Below, piece after piece: positions 26,143-34,396 of a stretch of DNA of 64,000 nucleotides. The notes beneath the pieces were generated by a model, which saw only the letters and a program-made list of their open reading frames with translations, had not been told where the DNA came from and ran no database searches. Positions within the stretch are counted from its first letter, which is position 1; the number at the start of each line of letters is the position of its first letter. Position numbers and translations under genes: made by a program. This DNA is from Akkermansiaceae bacterium UBA956 (GTDB lineage Bacteria; Verrucomicrobiota; Verrucomicrobiia; Verrucomicrobiales; Akkermansiaceae): assembly GCA_002293145.1 (NCBI GenBank), contig DBCO01000040.1, forward strand, positions 7,315-71,314, read 5' to 3'.

Positions 26143-26979
26143 TCATTGCCCTTTCTCTGGCTCTAGAGCGATCTGGTAGATCTTGGGCCAGCATTTTCCT
26201 GTGACGAAGAGTGCTTGGCTTTCTGAGTCGTAAGCGATGCCGTTGAGCACGTGGTCGGGATGGGTGATGGATTCCTTTGCGTGGATGCCCGTGAGGTCGA
26301 GGGTTCCAAGGACCTTGCCCGATTTCGGATCGATGCGAATGATGCGATCGGTCTGCCAGATGTTGGCAAAAATTTCGCCTTCGATGAATTCGAGTTCGTT
26401 GAGTTGATCGATGGCATTTCTTCCGTCCACAACGGTGAGTTCGCGCAGGACACGAAAGCTTTTGGGGTCGATGAATTGGAGCTTGGTGGAGCCATTGCTC
26501 ATGATTAAATGATTGCCATCATCGGTGAGTCCCCAGCCTTCGCCTTGGTAACTGAAGTTTTTTTGCCAAGCGAGCGTGGTGGCATCGTAGATGAATCCTT
26601 GTTGGTTTTGCCAAGTCAGTTGGTAGAGCTTGCCGTTGAGTTCGGTGAGGCCTTCGCCAAAAAACTCGGCACTCAGTTTGCGCTCGATGAGAATTTTTCC
26701 TGTTTCGATTTCTATTTTCCGTAGCCAAGTGGTATTGTGCCCACCGGTGCTCTCGATGAAATTTCCCGCGTGCACGATGAGTCCTTGGGTGAAGGCGCGG
26801 GTGTCGTGAGGTAGCTCCTTAATGACGCGATAGCTCAGATCGCGATGTTGTTGCCATGCGGGTGCAGGTCGCGCAGTTGCCGTCGCATTTTCTGCAGGCG
26901 ATGTTTCTTTAGCTGGCTTTTTTTGGCAACTGCCCAGAGTGATCGGGCAGAGCAGAAGCAGGAAAAAAAAGCGGCGCAT
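26143..26979 (-). CDS. Glutaminyl-peptide cyclotransferase-like lipoprotein (Glu_cyclase_2)
   Basis: 278 residues from the ATG at 26979, giving a lipoprotein signal (MRRFFFLLLLCPITLGSCQ, lipobox LGSC). A GTG at 27027 in the same frame overlaps the parB stop (GTGA), but would put 16 Ser/Arg-rich residues before the signal. The body is a plant-type glutaminyl cyclase propeller (PF05096): LPHDTRAFTQGLIV, FIESTGGHNTTWLRKI, GEGLTELNGKLYQLTWQNQ, GEGWGLTDDGNHLIMSNGS and LNELEFIEGEIFANIWQTDRI. It would convert N-terminal glutamine to pyroglutamate on exported peptides. Confidence 0.88.
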   Translation of the reverse strand: MRRFFFLLLLCPITLGSCQKKPAKETSPAENATATARPAPAWQQHRDLSYRVIKELPHDTRAFTQGLIVHAGNFIESTGGHNTTWLRKIEIETGKILIERKLSAEFFGEGLTELNGKLYQLTWQNQQGFIYDATTLAWQKNFSYQGEGWGLTDDGNHLIMSNGSTKLQFIDPKSFRVLRELTVVDGRNAIDQLNELEFIEGEIFANIWQTDRIIRIDPKSGKVLGTLDLTGIHAKESITHPDHVLNGIAYDSESQALFVTGKCWPKIYQIALEPEKGQ

Positions 26980-27023
26980 GGCGGTGATGGATGAGGATGA
27001 GCGACTGCGGTAGCGCGTGCTGA

Positions 27024-27926
27024 TCACTCGTCCACGCCGAGGAGTTCGAGGATGCGTTGGAGGTCGTCGTTGCCGTAGTATTCGATTTCGATTTTGCCTT
27101 TTTTGGGGCTGTGATTGATGGCAACATGCGTGGCAAAAACATTGCGCAAGCGATTTTCGAGCTCCTGAATGTGGGGTTCGAGATCGCGCGGTGTGGGCGG
27201 CGAAGTTTTGCTGGTCGCGCGGGATGCTGGCGGATTGAGCAGCTCTTGCACGAGCTTCTCGGTGGCGCGCACGGTCAGAGACTTGCGGATGATTTGATCG
27301 GAAGCAAGGAGCTGTGATGCAGGATCTTTTAGAGCGAGCAGTGCTTTGGCGTGGCCGACGCTGATGCGTGCTTGGGCGACTTGAAGTTGCACGTCATCGT
27401 GGAGATCGAGTAGGCGCATGGCGTTGGCTACGCTGGCGCGGGACTTGCCGACGCGGCTGGCGATTTCCTCTTGCTTGAGGGCGTATTCTTTAGCGAGACG
27501 AATGTAACCAGCGGCTTCCTCCATGGGGTTGAGGTCTTGGCGCTGCATGTTCTCGATGAGCGCCATCTCTAATACATCTTGGTCATTGGCTTCGCGTTCG
27601 ATGACAGGAACGGTAGCGAGACCGAGTTTTTGCGAGGCGCGGAATCGGCGCTCGCCGGCGATGAGTTCGAGCTTGTCGCCGACTCGGCGGCAGATGAGCG
27701 GCTGGATGATGCCGTGTTGGCGGATCGATTCCATGAGCTCATCCAAGGGCGCCTCGACGAAATGTTTTCGCGGTTGCAATGGGCTTGGCACGATCATCGA
27801 GAGCGTGACATCGCGCACGAGTTTGCGCTCATCGGGATGGATGGTCGCTTCCGGCACAGAATTTGCGCCGGCTTGTTTTTTGATCAACGCGCCGAGTCCT
27901 TTTCCGAGTGCAGGTTTGGTAGCCAT
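27024..27926 (-). CDS. parB: Chromosome partitioning protein ParB (Spo0J)
   Basis: 300 residues. The N-terminal leader KPALGKGLGALIKK, ParB/Srx CTP-binding domain with VPSPLQPRKHF and the GERRFRAS box (residues 91-98), NMQRQDLNPMEEA, then the HTH DNA-binding domain (YALKQEEIASRVGKSRASVANAMRLL), a Lys/Pro/Ser linker and a C-terminal dimerisation domain (GKIEIEYYGNDDLQRILELLG). Loads as a CTP-dependent clamp at parS to drive chromosome segregation. parA is usually adjacent but is not in this window on either side, which is unusual; no perfect parS site was noticed. Confidence 0.95.
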   Translation of the reverse strand: MATKPALGKGLGALIKKQAGANSVPEATIHPDERKLVRDVTLSMIVPSPLQPRKHFVEAPLDELMESIRQHGIIQPLICRRVGDKLELIAGERRFRASQKLGLATVPVIEREANDQDVLEMALIENMQRQDLNPMEEAAGYIRLAKEYALKQEEIASRVGKSRASVANAMRLLDLHDDVQLQVAQARISVGHAKALLALKDPASQLLASDQIIRKSLTVRATEKLVQELLNPPASRATSKTSPPTPRDLEPHIQELENRLRNVFATHVAINHSPKKGKIEIEYYGNDDLQRILELLGVDE

Positions 27927-27992
27927 GGGACGAGAAGTATGAAGAAACGTTGGGGAAAAATCAAAGAGGATTTCCAGAGTAATGATTGTTTG

Positions 27993-28027
27993 ACCCGCAA
28001 ACCCTTGCGGTTGCGCGATTTGTGGGT
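27993..28027 (-). terminator. Possible terminator downstream of the lactonase gene
   Basis: Arms ACCCGCAAA (27993-28001) and TTTGTGGGT (28019-28027) pair at 8 of 9 positions plus one G-U, about 10 bp beyond the minus-strand lactonase stop at 28038. No clear U-run follows on that strand, so termination is only suggested. Confidence 0.3.
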
Positions 28028-28037
28028 GAAAAAATAT

Positions 28038-29150
28038 TTATTGTTTGGAGAAAAGCAGGCAGATGGGCGAGGGGACGCTGAGTTTCTGGCTGGTGGGGCT
28101 TAGTTTTCCGGACTGTGGATCGATGGCGAGAACGTGCAAGCTGTCCGAATCTTGACCCGCGACGATAAGGAAAGCAGCGCCGGGGGCAATCGCAAAATGT
28201 CGTGGAGCTTTGACATCGGCTACTGTTTGGCCGAGCGCGGTGAGTGCTCCGGTGGTAGCATCAATGTTGAAACAAGCAATCGATTGATGGCCGCGGTTCG
28301 AGGCGTAGAGGAATCGACCATTCGGATGGATTTCAATCTCGGCGGTGGTATTCGGCTCTTTGTAATCAGCGGGAAGGGTGGTGATGGATTCTTTGGCTGT
28401 GAGAGCGTGGCTATCGCGCACGAAATGGGTCACCGTGTTGGTAAGTTCATTGACGGCATAGACCCAGGGCTTGGTCGGGTGAATGGCGAGGTGGCGAGGA
28501 CCTACGCCGGGCGCAGAACTGGCGTGAGCAGGTGTGGCTGGTGAAAGCTTGGCGGTGGCTGCATCGAAGGTGAAAGCAAGGGTTTGATCGAGGCCGAGGT
28601 CGGGCACGAAGAGAGTGTTTTCGCAGAAATAGACACCATGCGCATGAGGGCCTGTTTGGCGTTGAGGATGCACGCTTTTGCCTTCATGTTGGATCAGTGA
28701 TGCGTGCGGCGCGGGAATGCCTTTTGGGTCTAACAAAAAGGAACTAGTGCTGCCACTGCCGTAGTTGGCAACGGCGATCATTTGCCCAGCAGGATGAATC
28801 GCAAGGTGACAGGGACCCTCTCCGCCGGACGGGATATCGCTAAGAAAGGTGAGGGTGCGATTTTTTTCGATCGCGAAGGTGGCAAGAGTGCCAGTGCCAT
28901 CGGGGCGTGCGCCGATCGAGTAGAGTAGTTTTTTCTCCGGATGCAGGCACAGGAAGCCGGGATCCTTGTAGGTCGTGGCGAGGCGGAGATTGCTGAGCGC
29001 TCCGCTGTTGTCATCGAAGTCAGCGAGGTAGATGCCCTTGCTATCACGGTCCGTGCGGGTGCCGATGTAAAACGAATGAATGGCGGCCATGGCGGAGTGG
29101 GCGGAGAAAAGCCAAAATGTAAGAAGTGCGAGTGGTGCGAGCGATTTCAT
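28038..29150 (-). CDS. Secreted lactonase-family seven-bladed propeller (6-phosphogluconolactonase-like)
   Basis: 370 residues from the ATG at 29150, which gives the signal peptide MKSLAPLALLTFWLFSAHSAMA; ATG 29171 adds 7 residues. The remainder matches the PF10282 lactonase/Pgl propeller: FYIGTRTDRDSKGIYLADFD, GFLCLHPEKKLLYSIG, GEGPCHLAIHPAGQMIAVANYGSGS, GPHAHGVYF, GVGPRHLAIHPTKPWVYAVNEL, TAEIEIHPNGRFLYASNRG and APRHFAIAPGAAFLIVAGQDSD. Cytosolic members hydrolyse 6-phosphogluconolactone; with an export signal this one more likely acts on another lactone or is structural. It is divergent from hom. Confidence 0.85.
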   Translation of the reverse strand: MKSLAPLALLTFWLFSAHSAMAAIHSFYIGTRTDRDSKGIYLADFDDNSGALSNLRLATTYKDPGFLCLHPEKKLLYSIGARPDGTGTLATFAIEKNRTLTFLSDIPSGGEGPCHLAIHPAGQMIAVANYGSGSTSSFLLDPKGIPAPHASLIQHEGKSVHPQRQTGPHAHGVYFCENTLFVPDLGLDQTLAFTFDAATAKLSPATPAHASSAPGVGPRHLAIHPTKPWVYAVNELTNTVTHFVRDSHALTAKESITTLPADYKEPNTTAEIEIHPNGRFLYASNRGHQSIACFNIDATTGALTALGQTVADVKAPRHFAIAPGAAFLIVAGQDSDSLHVLAIDPQSGKLSPTSQKLSVPSPICLLFSKQ

Positions 29151-29256
29151 GGGTTGAGATACATGTTTCAAGCGATTGTAGAGGGGTACGTCGAGGAAAA
29201 ACGGATGGGGGAGGTGATGTTGACAAAGATTGTGCGCGTGATGTCGTCGCTAGTGC

Positions 29257-29285
29257 TTGCGGTGGAGCGCGATGGCTAGTACAGT
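29257..29285 (+). promoter_or_regulatory. Possible promoter of hom, start codon 6 nt after the -10 box
   Basis: TTGCGG (29257-29262), 17-bp spacer, TACAGT (29280-29285), then 6 nt to the GTG at 29292. The boxes are only moderate matches to consensus. If real, the transcript would be leaderless. Confidence 0.35.
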
Positions 29286-29291
29286 CGCGAC

Positions 29292-30617
29292 GTGACTTCA
29301 TCGAACAACGAAAAGAATTTTGGCATCGGACTGGCTGGTTGCGGCACAGTGGGCACGGGTGTGATCCGTGCGTTGCAGCGCAATGGCGAATTGATTCGTC
29401 AACGCACAGGCGGGCAAATGACCATGGCGGTGAAGCGCGTGCTGGTGCGTGATGCGACCAAATCTCGCGATGAGGCGGTGGATGCGACGATGTTGACGAC
29501 TGATTGGCGCGCGGTGGTGGAAGACCCAGCGGTGCATTTGGTGGTCGAGTTGATCGGCGGCACGGGCTTGGCGTTTGAGATCGTGGCGCGTGCGCTGGAA
29601 CTCGGTAAGCCTGTGATCACAGGGAATAAGGCGTTGTTAGCGGAGCGAGGCGTGGAGCTTTTTGCGTTGTCGAAAAAACACCAAGTGCCGATTCATTTTG
29701 AGGCGGCAGTGGCAGGGGGGATTCCGATCATCAAAACAGTGCAAGAAGCTTTCGTCGGCAATCGCATGACGGCGCTATGCGGAATCATCAATGGCACCAG
29801 CAATTACATTTTACAGCGGATGTCGGAAGCGCGCTTGGACTTCCAGACAGCACTGGGAGAGGCGCAGGCCTTAGGTTATGCGGAGGCAGATCCGACACTC
29901 GATGTGAATGGTTGGGATGCGGCGCATAAGGCGATTTTGTTAGCCACACTGGCTTATGGATTTCCGATTTCGCCGGCAGATGTGCACGTGGTGGGGATTG
30001 AGCAAGTGAAGCCGATCGATATTGATTTTGCGAAACAACTGGGCTATGTGGTGAAATTGTTAGCCGTGATCCGTGAACACGCCGATGGAGCGGTGGAATT
30101 GCGCTTGCAGCCATCGTTTGTCAGCAAAACGCACATTTTGGCATCGGTAAATGGTGTTTTCAATGCCGTTGCGGTGCATGGTGATGGCGTGGGTGATGCG
30201 TTGTTTTACGGTCGTGGCGCGGGGCAAGATCCGACGGCCTCGGCAGTGGTGGCGGACCTTGTGGAAGCGGCGCGCTCGTTGTGTCACGCTCAAGGACACC
30301 GCGGATTTTTGCCATGGGCTGCGCAGGGTCGTTTGTTGCCGATCGAGGACACCAAGACGGCGTATTATGTGCGCTTTGATGTCACGGATCGCCCCGGTGT
30401 GATTGCAGAAATTGCTCGCGTGCTAGCGGATCACCGCATTGGCATCTCGGGGACGCACTCGCCAGTGAATCCGGAGAATCCCGATGCCGCATTTGTCGAT
30501 ATGGTTTTCCTGCTGCACAGCTGTCCGTTTGGATTGCTGCAAACAGCGTTGAAGGAAATCTTTGCGCTGGATTGTGTCAACTCTGAGCCCGTTGTGTTCC
30601 GGATCGAGCAACTGTGA
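29292..30617 (+). CDS. hom: Homoserine dehydrogenase
   Basis: 441 residues from a GTG start. NAD(P)-binding loop IGLAGCGTVGTGVIRAL, then the catalytic region VITGNKALLAERGVELF, FEAAVAGGIPIIKTVQEAF, ICGIINGTSNYILQRMSEA and AEADPTLDVNGWDAAHKAILLA with the conserved Lys and Asp residues. YGRGAGQDPTASAVVADL follows. The C-terminal ACT domain (about 355-440, YYVRFDVTDRPGVIAEIARVL) suggests feedback control, usually by threonine. Reduces aspartate semialdehyde to homoserine for threonine and methionine synthesis. It stands alone; no thrB/thrC or aspartokinase adjoins. Confidence 0.96.
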   Translation: MTSSNNEKNFGIGLAGCGTVGTGVIRALQRNGELIRQRTGGQMTMAVKRVLVRDATKSRDEAVDATMLTTDWRAVVEDPAVHLVVELIGGTGLAFEIVARALELGKPVITGNKALLAERGVELFALSKKHQVPIHFEAAVAGGIPIIKTVQEAFVGNRMTALCGIINGTSNYILQRMSEARLDFQTALGEAQALGYAEADPTLDVNGWDAAHKAILLATLAYGFPISPADVHVVGIEQVKPIDIDFAKQLGYVVKLLAVIREHADGAVELRLQPSFVSKTHILASVNGVFNAVAVHGDGVGDALFYGRGAGQDPTASAVVADLVEAARSLCHAQGHRGFLPWAAQGRLLPIEDTKTAYYVRFDVTDRPGVIAEIARVLADHRIGISGTHSPVNPENPDAAFVDMVFLLHSCPFGLLQTALKEIFALDCVNSEPVVFRIEQL

Positions 30618-30620
30618 TTG

Positions 30621-30752
30621 CGTCCTTTGGACTGCGGCAGCCCTGCTGCCGCTTTTCTTTGAGCAGCCTGCTGCGATAATCGTGACCTATGTCTTAGGGC
30701 TTGCAGCAGGGCTGCATTGCCCAAAGCGGCAGCGGGCTGCCGCAGTCCAAGG
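30621..30752. repeat. Nested long inverted repeat (hairpin element) between convergent genes
   Basis: Left arm about 30627-30653 (TTGGACTGCGGCAGCCC, then TGCTGCCGCTTT) is the reverse complement, with one inserted base, of about 30723-30750. A second inverted repeat lies inside: GCAGCCTGCTGC near 30663 and GCAGCAGGGCTGC near 30702. The RNA would fold into one long, GC-rich, two-tier stem. It sits exactly between the ends of hom and the convergent esterase, so it could be a bidirectional terminator. The TGGACTGCGGCAGCC core resembles interspersed repeats seen in Verrucomicrobia genomes. Confidence 0.8.
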
Positions 30753-30757
30753 CGTGC

Positions 30758-31885
30758 TTATTTTAGGCGAACTTCTAACAATGCTGTGGCGATGCTGGAG
30801 CGATCGGCGCGTTCTTGCAGCGATGTCTCGATGGCTTGGGCACTGCGCGATACTTTTCCGGAGAAGACTTTTTTGCCATTCCAGGTAACGGTGATTTCTT
30901 TGTCGAGATCAAGCAGTTCGTCGGAGAGTCGGAGTGTGATCGCGTCGTAGTCTTTGGTCTCGATGCTGATCTTTTGTCCATCGCATCGGGCGTCGATTTT
31001 TTGTCCGGCTTTGGCTTTTTTCGCGTCGATGGCGAGCCAGTAGAAGCGGGAGGAAGTGGCATCATCTTGCAGCCAAGTGATGGCCTTGGGCCACGGATTG
31101 CGGGTATGCTTGAGCATCCAAGGAACGGCGACAGCATCTTTGAGTTCCATCCAGTGACCGCATTCGGGATAGCTGTGGAAAAAGTGTTGGTAGGAGCCCA
31201 GGTTGGCTTTTTCGAGCGTATCGAGTTGAGCTGCCCAATCGGCCGTGACGGTGTTGCGCTGGTAGGCGGTGTCTTTTCCTCCGACTTGAAGGGCGAAGGG
31301 CAGATTACGCAAGTTGTCTGGCTTGGACTCATTCGGGTGGCCAGCCATCATCGCAGCAGCGGCCCAGCGGTCGGCCATGCGCGGACCAATCTGATAGACA
31401 CCATCTCCACCAGCTGAATAGCCCATGACATACACTTTGTTTGGGTTGATCTGATGGATGGCGACGCAATTGGCGATGAGTCGATCAAACAATCCATCGA
31501 TGTGTGCTTCGTGCCACAGGTTCCAGGTATCGGTCGGCGCACGGGGAGCGATGTAGAGAGAGCCCTCGGGTTGATAGAGGCGAATTTGGTTTTGCCATTG
31601 TTGGTCATTGACCTGTGCGGGAGCTCCGCCTCCTCCGTGCATGGAGATGAATAGTGGACGACCATCCTCCGGTGCATCACCGAATTTTTTCTCCAAAAAG
31701 CGCATGGTTTTGCCGTCGATGGTGATCGAGCGCTCTTTCATTTCTGCTGCACGATCTTGCGCCAGGTGCTCACGAAGAGTGGTCCATTTTTCTTCAGCCA
31801 GTTTGGAGGCTTCGGCTTTGCTCAGGCCTTGTGCTTGGGCAAAAATACCCAGTGCTGTGGTGAAAATAAAAGCGAGGATTTTCAT
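30758..31885 (-). CDS. Secreted alpha/beta hydrolase (esterase, PHB-depolymerase-like)
   Basis: 375 residues with signal peptide MKILAFIFTTALGIFAQAQG. Alpha/beta-hydrolase elements: oxyanion segment LFISMHGGGGAPAQ, nucleophile elbow VYVMGYSAGGDGVYQIG, FALQVGGKDTAYQRN (acid region) and YPECGHWMELKDAV (His region). It resembles the polyhydroxybutyrate depolymerase / feruloyl esterase-like group. A C-terminal segment of about 100 residues (FYWLAIDAKKAKAGQKIDARCDG, ITVTWNGKKVFSG) adds a beta-rich domain. The start overlaps the stop of the upstream RDD gene (ATGA), so the two are co-transcribed. The ester substrate is unknown. Confidence 0.85.
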   Translation of the reverse strand: MKILAFIFTTALGIFAQAQGLSKAEASKLAEEKWTTLREHLAQDRAAEMKERSITIDGKTMRFLEKKFGDAPEDGRPLFISMHGGGGAPAQVNDQQWQNQIRLYQPEGSLYIAPRAPTDTWNLWHEAHIDGLFDRLIANCVAIHQINPNKVYVMGYSAGGDGVYQIGPRMADRWAAAAMMAGHPNESKPDNLRNLPFALQVGGKDTAYQRNTVTADWAAQLDTLEKANLGSYQHFFHSYPECGHWMELKDAVAVPWMLKHTRNPWPKAITWLQDDATSSRFYWLAIDAKKAKAGQKIDARCDGQKISIETKDYDAITLRLSDELLDLDKEITVTWNGKKVFSGKVSRSAQAIETSLQERADRSSIATALLEVRLK

Positions 31886-32763
31886 GGTGCGGTGCGGTGC
31901 GGTGGAAGGAGATGGGCTTTATCGGGAAAAAGCTCAAGAAACATCTCACGGGTGATGGGTTCGAGGAATACTCCACTGACATTGACGATGGTAAATGCTA
32001 CGAGGATGAAAAGCACCCAGCGCCATACCGAAATAGGTAGAGTGGTGATGCGATTGCCTGCTGGTCCATCCCACAACGAGGCACCGAATTTTTTGCTGAA
32101 CCACCATGAGAATCCGTGGCAGAGAGGAAGTAGGATGGGATGAACCATGCCCATGCCCATGACAAAAACTCTTGCGGCACGCAAGATCGACGCACCTACG
32201 CTGAGCCGTGATCCATCGGCGCGATGCACACGCAAACCTAATAAAAACTTGCCAGGGGATGTTTTCCAAATGTGAATCGTAGCGCAGTCTAACAAAATCC
32301 AGGCGACCATGATCGAATACTGGAACCATGGGTTGACGAACAACGCTTTGAGGTCTGCTCCAGCTAGGATGATCGCCACGAAAATCGAATTCGTGATGAG
32401 CATGAAATCAAACCAACGCGCGAAAAAGCGGCGGACGATTTCGACGGTTTTTTCGCTTGGGGTGAATGGGGGGATGTTCCAAGCTGCAGCGCGCGATGTG
32501 GGCGCTTGTGTGTTTGTGCTAGAGGGTAAGGGTGGCGGTTGTGGTTCTAACGAAGTTTCCGCTGTCGACGGAATGGCTTTGCCGCTCACGCTGGCTACGG
32601 CATCGCTGAATTTTGGCATTTGTGACAGTGGTTGCCATTCTTTCATGCCCTCGATCCAGCCGTATTGCTCGGGTTTGAGTTCGCCGGATTCGATGCGTCG
32701 GGCGACTTGTGCGATGTCAAAGGGTCCGGTTTTTTCACCGTCGATGATGATCCAGGTTCTCAT
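31882..32763 (-). CDS. GYF_2-domain / RDD-family membrane protein
   Basis: 293 residues from the ATG at 32763; the frame extends upstream to 32826 but that would overlap the permease end. Residues 1-50 are a GYF_2 (DUF4339) domain: WIIIDGEKTGPFDIAQVARR and EQYGWIEGMKEWQPLSQMP. A Pro/Thr-rich linker follows, then from about 115 an RDD domain with several membrane segments (RFFARWFDFMLITNSIFVAIIL, FQYSIMVAWILLDCATIHIW, TSPGKFLLGLRVHRADGSRLS). RDD proteins are proposed membrane transport or accessory proteins with no settled activity. It lies 4 bp after the LolC/E permease and overlaps the esterase start. Confidence 0.85.
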   Translation of the reverse strand: MRTWIIIDGEKTGPFDIAQVARRIESGELKPEQYGWIEGMKEWQPLSQMPKFSDAVASVSGKAIPSTAETSLEPQPPPLPSSTNTQAPTSRAAAWNIPPFTPSEKTVEIVRRFFARWFDFMLITNSIFVAIILAGADLKALFVNPWFQYSIMVAWILLDCATIHIWKTSPGKFLLGLRVHRADGSRLSVGASILRAARVFVMGMGMVHPILLPLCHGFSWWFSKKFGASLWDGPAGNRITTLPISVWRWVLFILVAFTIVNVSGVFLEPITREMFLELFPDKAHLLPPHRTAP

Positions 32764-32767
32764 GGTA

Positions 32768-34381
32768 TTACAGGTTGCGCAGGGATTTTGCAGCATCGCT
32801 GCGCGAGGCGAAGAAGGCGGGCACAAAGGAGGCGAACACGCATAGGATCAAGCCCATGAGTGCGATGAAAAATTGCTCGCGGAAGTCCATGTGCGCGGGC
32901 AAGACATTCGAGCCAGTGACTTTGCTAAAGGGATCAAATCCTGCGTGGCGGAATAGCTCTTGCACACCGCCGCGGAAGTAAATGATGAGATTGCCGAGAA
33001 GGACACCCAGCAATGATCCGGCGAAGCCGAGGATGGTGCCTTGGTAGAGAAAGACGCGGGTGATTTGGCCGGGAGTAGCACCTAGGGCTTTCATCACACC
33101 GATTTCTTTTTTCTTCTGAATCGTCACGGTGAACATCACGGCCATCATCGAAAATGCCGAGATTAAGACGATGAGGCTGAGTACGAAATACATCATCACA
33201 CGCTGTTGATTGATGATGGCGAAAAAGGACGCATACTGCTCCGACCAGGTGGTGAGGAACCAGTTTTCGTCGAGCTGAGGAAGAACCTTGGCAACAAACT
33301 TATCGGCCATGTAAGCATCATCGATGCGTAGGGCAATTCCCTGCACTCCTTCGCCAAGGCCTGACAAACCTTGTGCCATCGACATTGGCATAAAAATGTC
33401 AGGCATTTTCACCATCATCGATGCTTGATAGACGCCGACGATTTCTGCCTCGCGCGGTAAGACTAATCCCTTGATGCCTTTGAGCACATCGGCATCAATT
33501 TTGTCTTGTTGATTTTCTAACAGATCGGTGAGATGTTGATCCAATTCTGCTTGAGCACCCGCGTCAAAGTGAAACGTATCTTTGGCGGGATCATGCGAGG
33601 CTTGGTCGAAAAGCTCGAGTAAAGCTTGCAGTGAATCTTTTTCGACAGGACGCAGGTCAGTGAGCTCGTAGATATCATAGAGCGCATTAATTACATTGGC
33701 TTGCGTGCGAGAGATCGTGTAGCCATCAGGGGTTTCCTTCCACTCCTCGCGCAGGAGTTTTTTTAACGCGGTGATTTGCTCGGGAAAGCGATCGCGCACG
33801 AGCAGATTTTCGGTGCTTTTGTATGCCTTTAGCACTTCGCGGAAATTGCGCGTCGAGTAAAGATTGATCTTATCGCCGAGCTTCCAGCGAAATTGATCGG
33901 CCAAGAGCGAGGAGACGACCACGCGATCATCGAGCCCGAGATCCGCGGAAGAGCCGGGGTAGTTTTCGTGATCGAGAATTTTGATGATGCCCTCCATTTG
34001 GCGCTCATCATTGGTCTCCACGGCTTGATAGGTGACGGGGCGCTGGTCGTTGTTCGAGTCCAGCATCGCATTGTCTTCAATATGCGGATAGGCGGACTGG
34101 ATGCCGGGAATCGCTTCCATGCGATCAACCATCGGGCCCCAGTCGTTGATCGTGGTGAGACTGTTCAAGTCCTCGCTGTATTGCAGAAGAATGTGTGGAG
34201 AAAAACCGAGCAAGCGTTTTTTTTGATCGCGTTCCAAGCCCGAATAAACAGCCATGACCACGACGAGAACCATCACCCCTAACAGAACGCCAAGCACCGA
34301 GATCATGGTGATGATCGAAATCCATGCGCGGCGCGGATTGAGATAGCGCCAAGCAAGCATTAAGCTGAAGGATTTTTTCAT
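32768..34381 (-). CDS. FtsX-like ABC transporter permease of LolC/LolE type
   Basis: 537 residues. N-terminal MLAWRYLNPRRAWISIITMISVLGVLLGVMVLVVVM-type membrane segment (about 8-45), then a long periplasmic MacB-PCD-like domain (about 50-400), and three C-terminal FtsX membrane helices (VMMYFVLSLIVLISAFSMMAVMF, GFAGSLLGVLLGNLIIYF, FIALMGLILCVFASFVPAFFAS) with the coupling segment KKKEIGVMKALGATPGQI. LolCDE extracts lipoproteins from the inner membrane. The periplasmic part is longer than in E. coli LolC (about 400 residues). The ATPase partner LolD is not in the window. metG lies just upstream on the same strand. Confidence 0.88.
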   Translation of the reverse strand: MKKSFSLMLAWRYLNPRRAWISIITMISVLGVLLGVMVLVVVMAVYSGLERDQKKRLLGFSPHILLQYSEDLNSLTTINDWGPMVDRMEAIPGIQSAYPHIEDNAMLDSNNDQRPVTYQAVETNDERQMEGIIKILDHENYPGSSADLGLDDRVVVSSLLADQFRWKLGDKINLYSTRNFREVLKAYKSTENLLVRDRFPEQITALKKLLREEWKETPDGYTISRTQANVINALYDIYELTDLRPVEKDSLQALLELFDQASHDPAKDTFHFDAGAQAELDQHLTDLLENQQDKIDADVLKGIKGLVLPREAEIVGVYQASMMVKMPDIFMPMSMAQGLSGLGEGVQGIALRIDDAYMADKFVAKVLPQLDENWFLTTWSEQYASFFAIINQQRVMMYFVLSLIVLISAFSMMAVMFTVTIQKKKEIGVMKALGATPGQITRVFLYQGTILGFAGSLLGVLLGNLIIYFRGGVQELFRHAGFDPFSKVTGSNVLPAHMDFREQFFIALMGLILCVFASFVPAFFASRSDAAKSLRNL

Positions 34382-34396
34382 CGAATGATTGGGAGG

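Noticed and set aside
27024..27926. parS site within or next to parB
   Set aside because: No sequence close to TGTTTCACGTGAAACA was noticed; a systematic mismatch search could not be run.
30815..31417. 200-residue plus-strand ORF
   Set aside because: Antisense to the esterase, no start context or domain.
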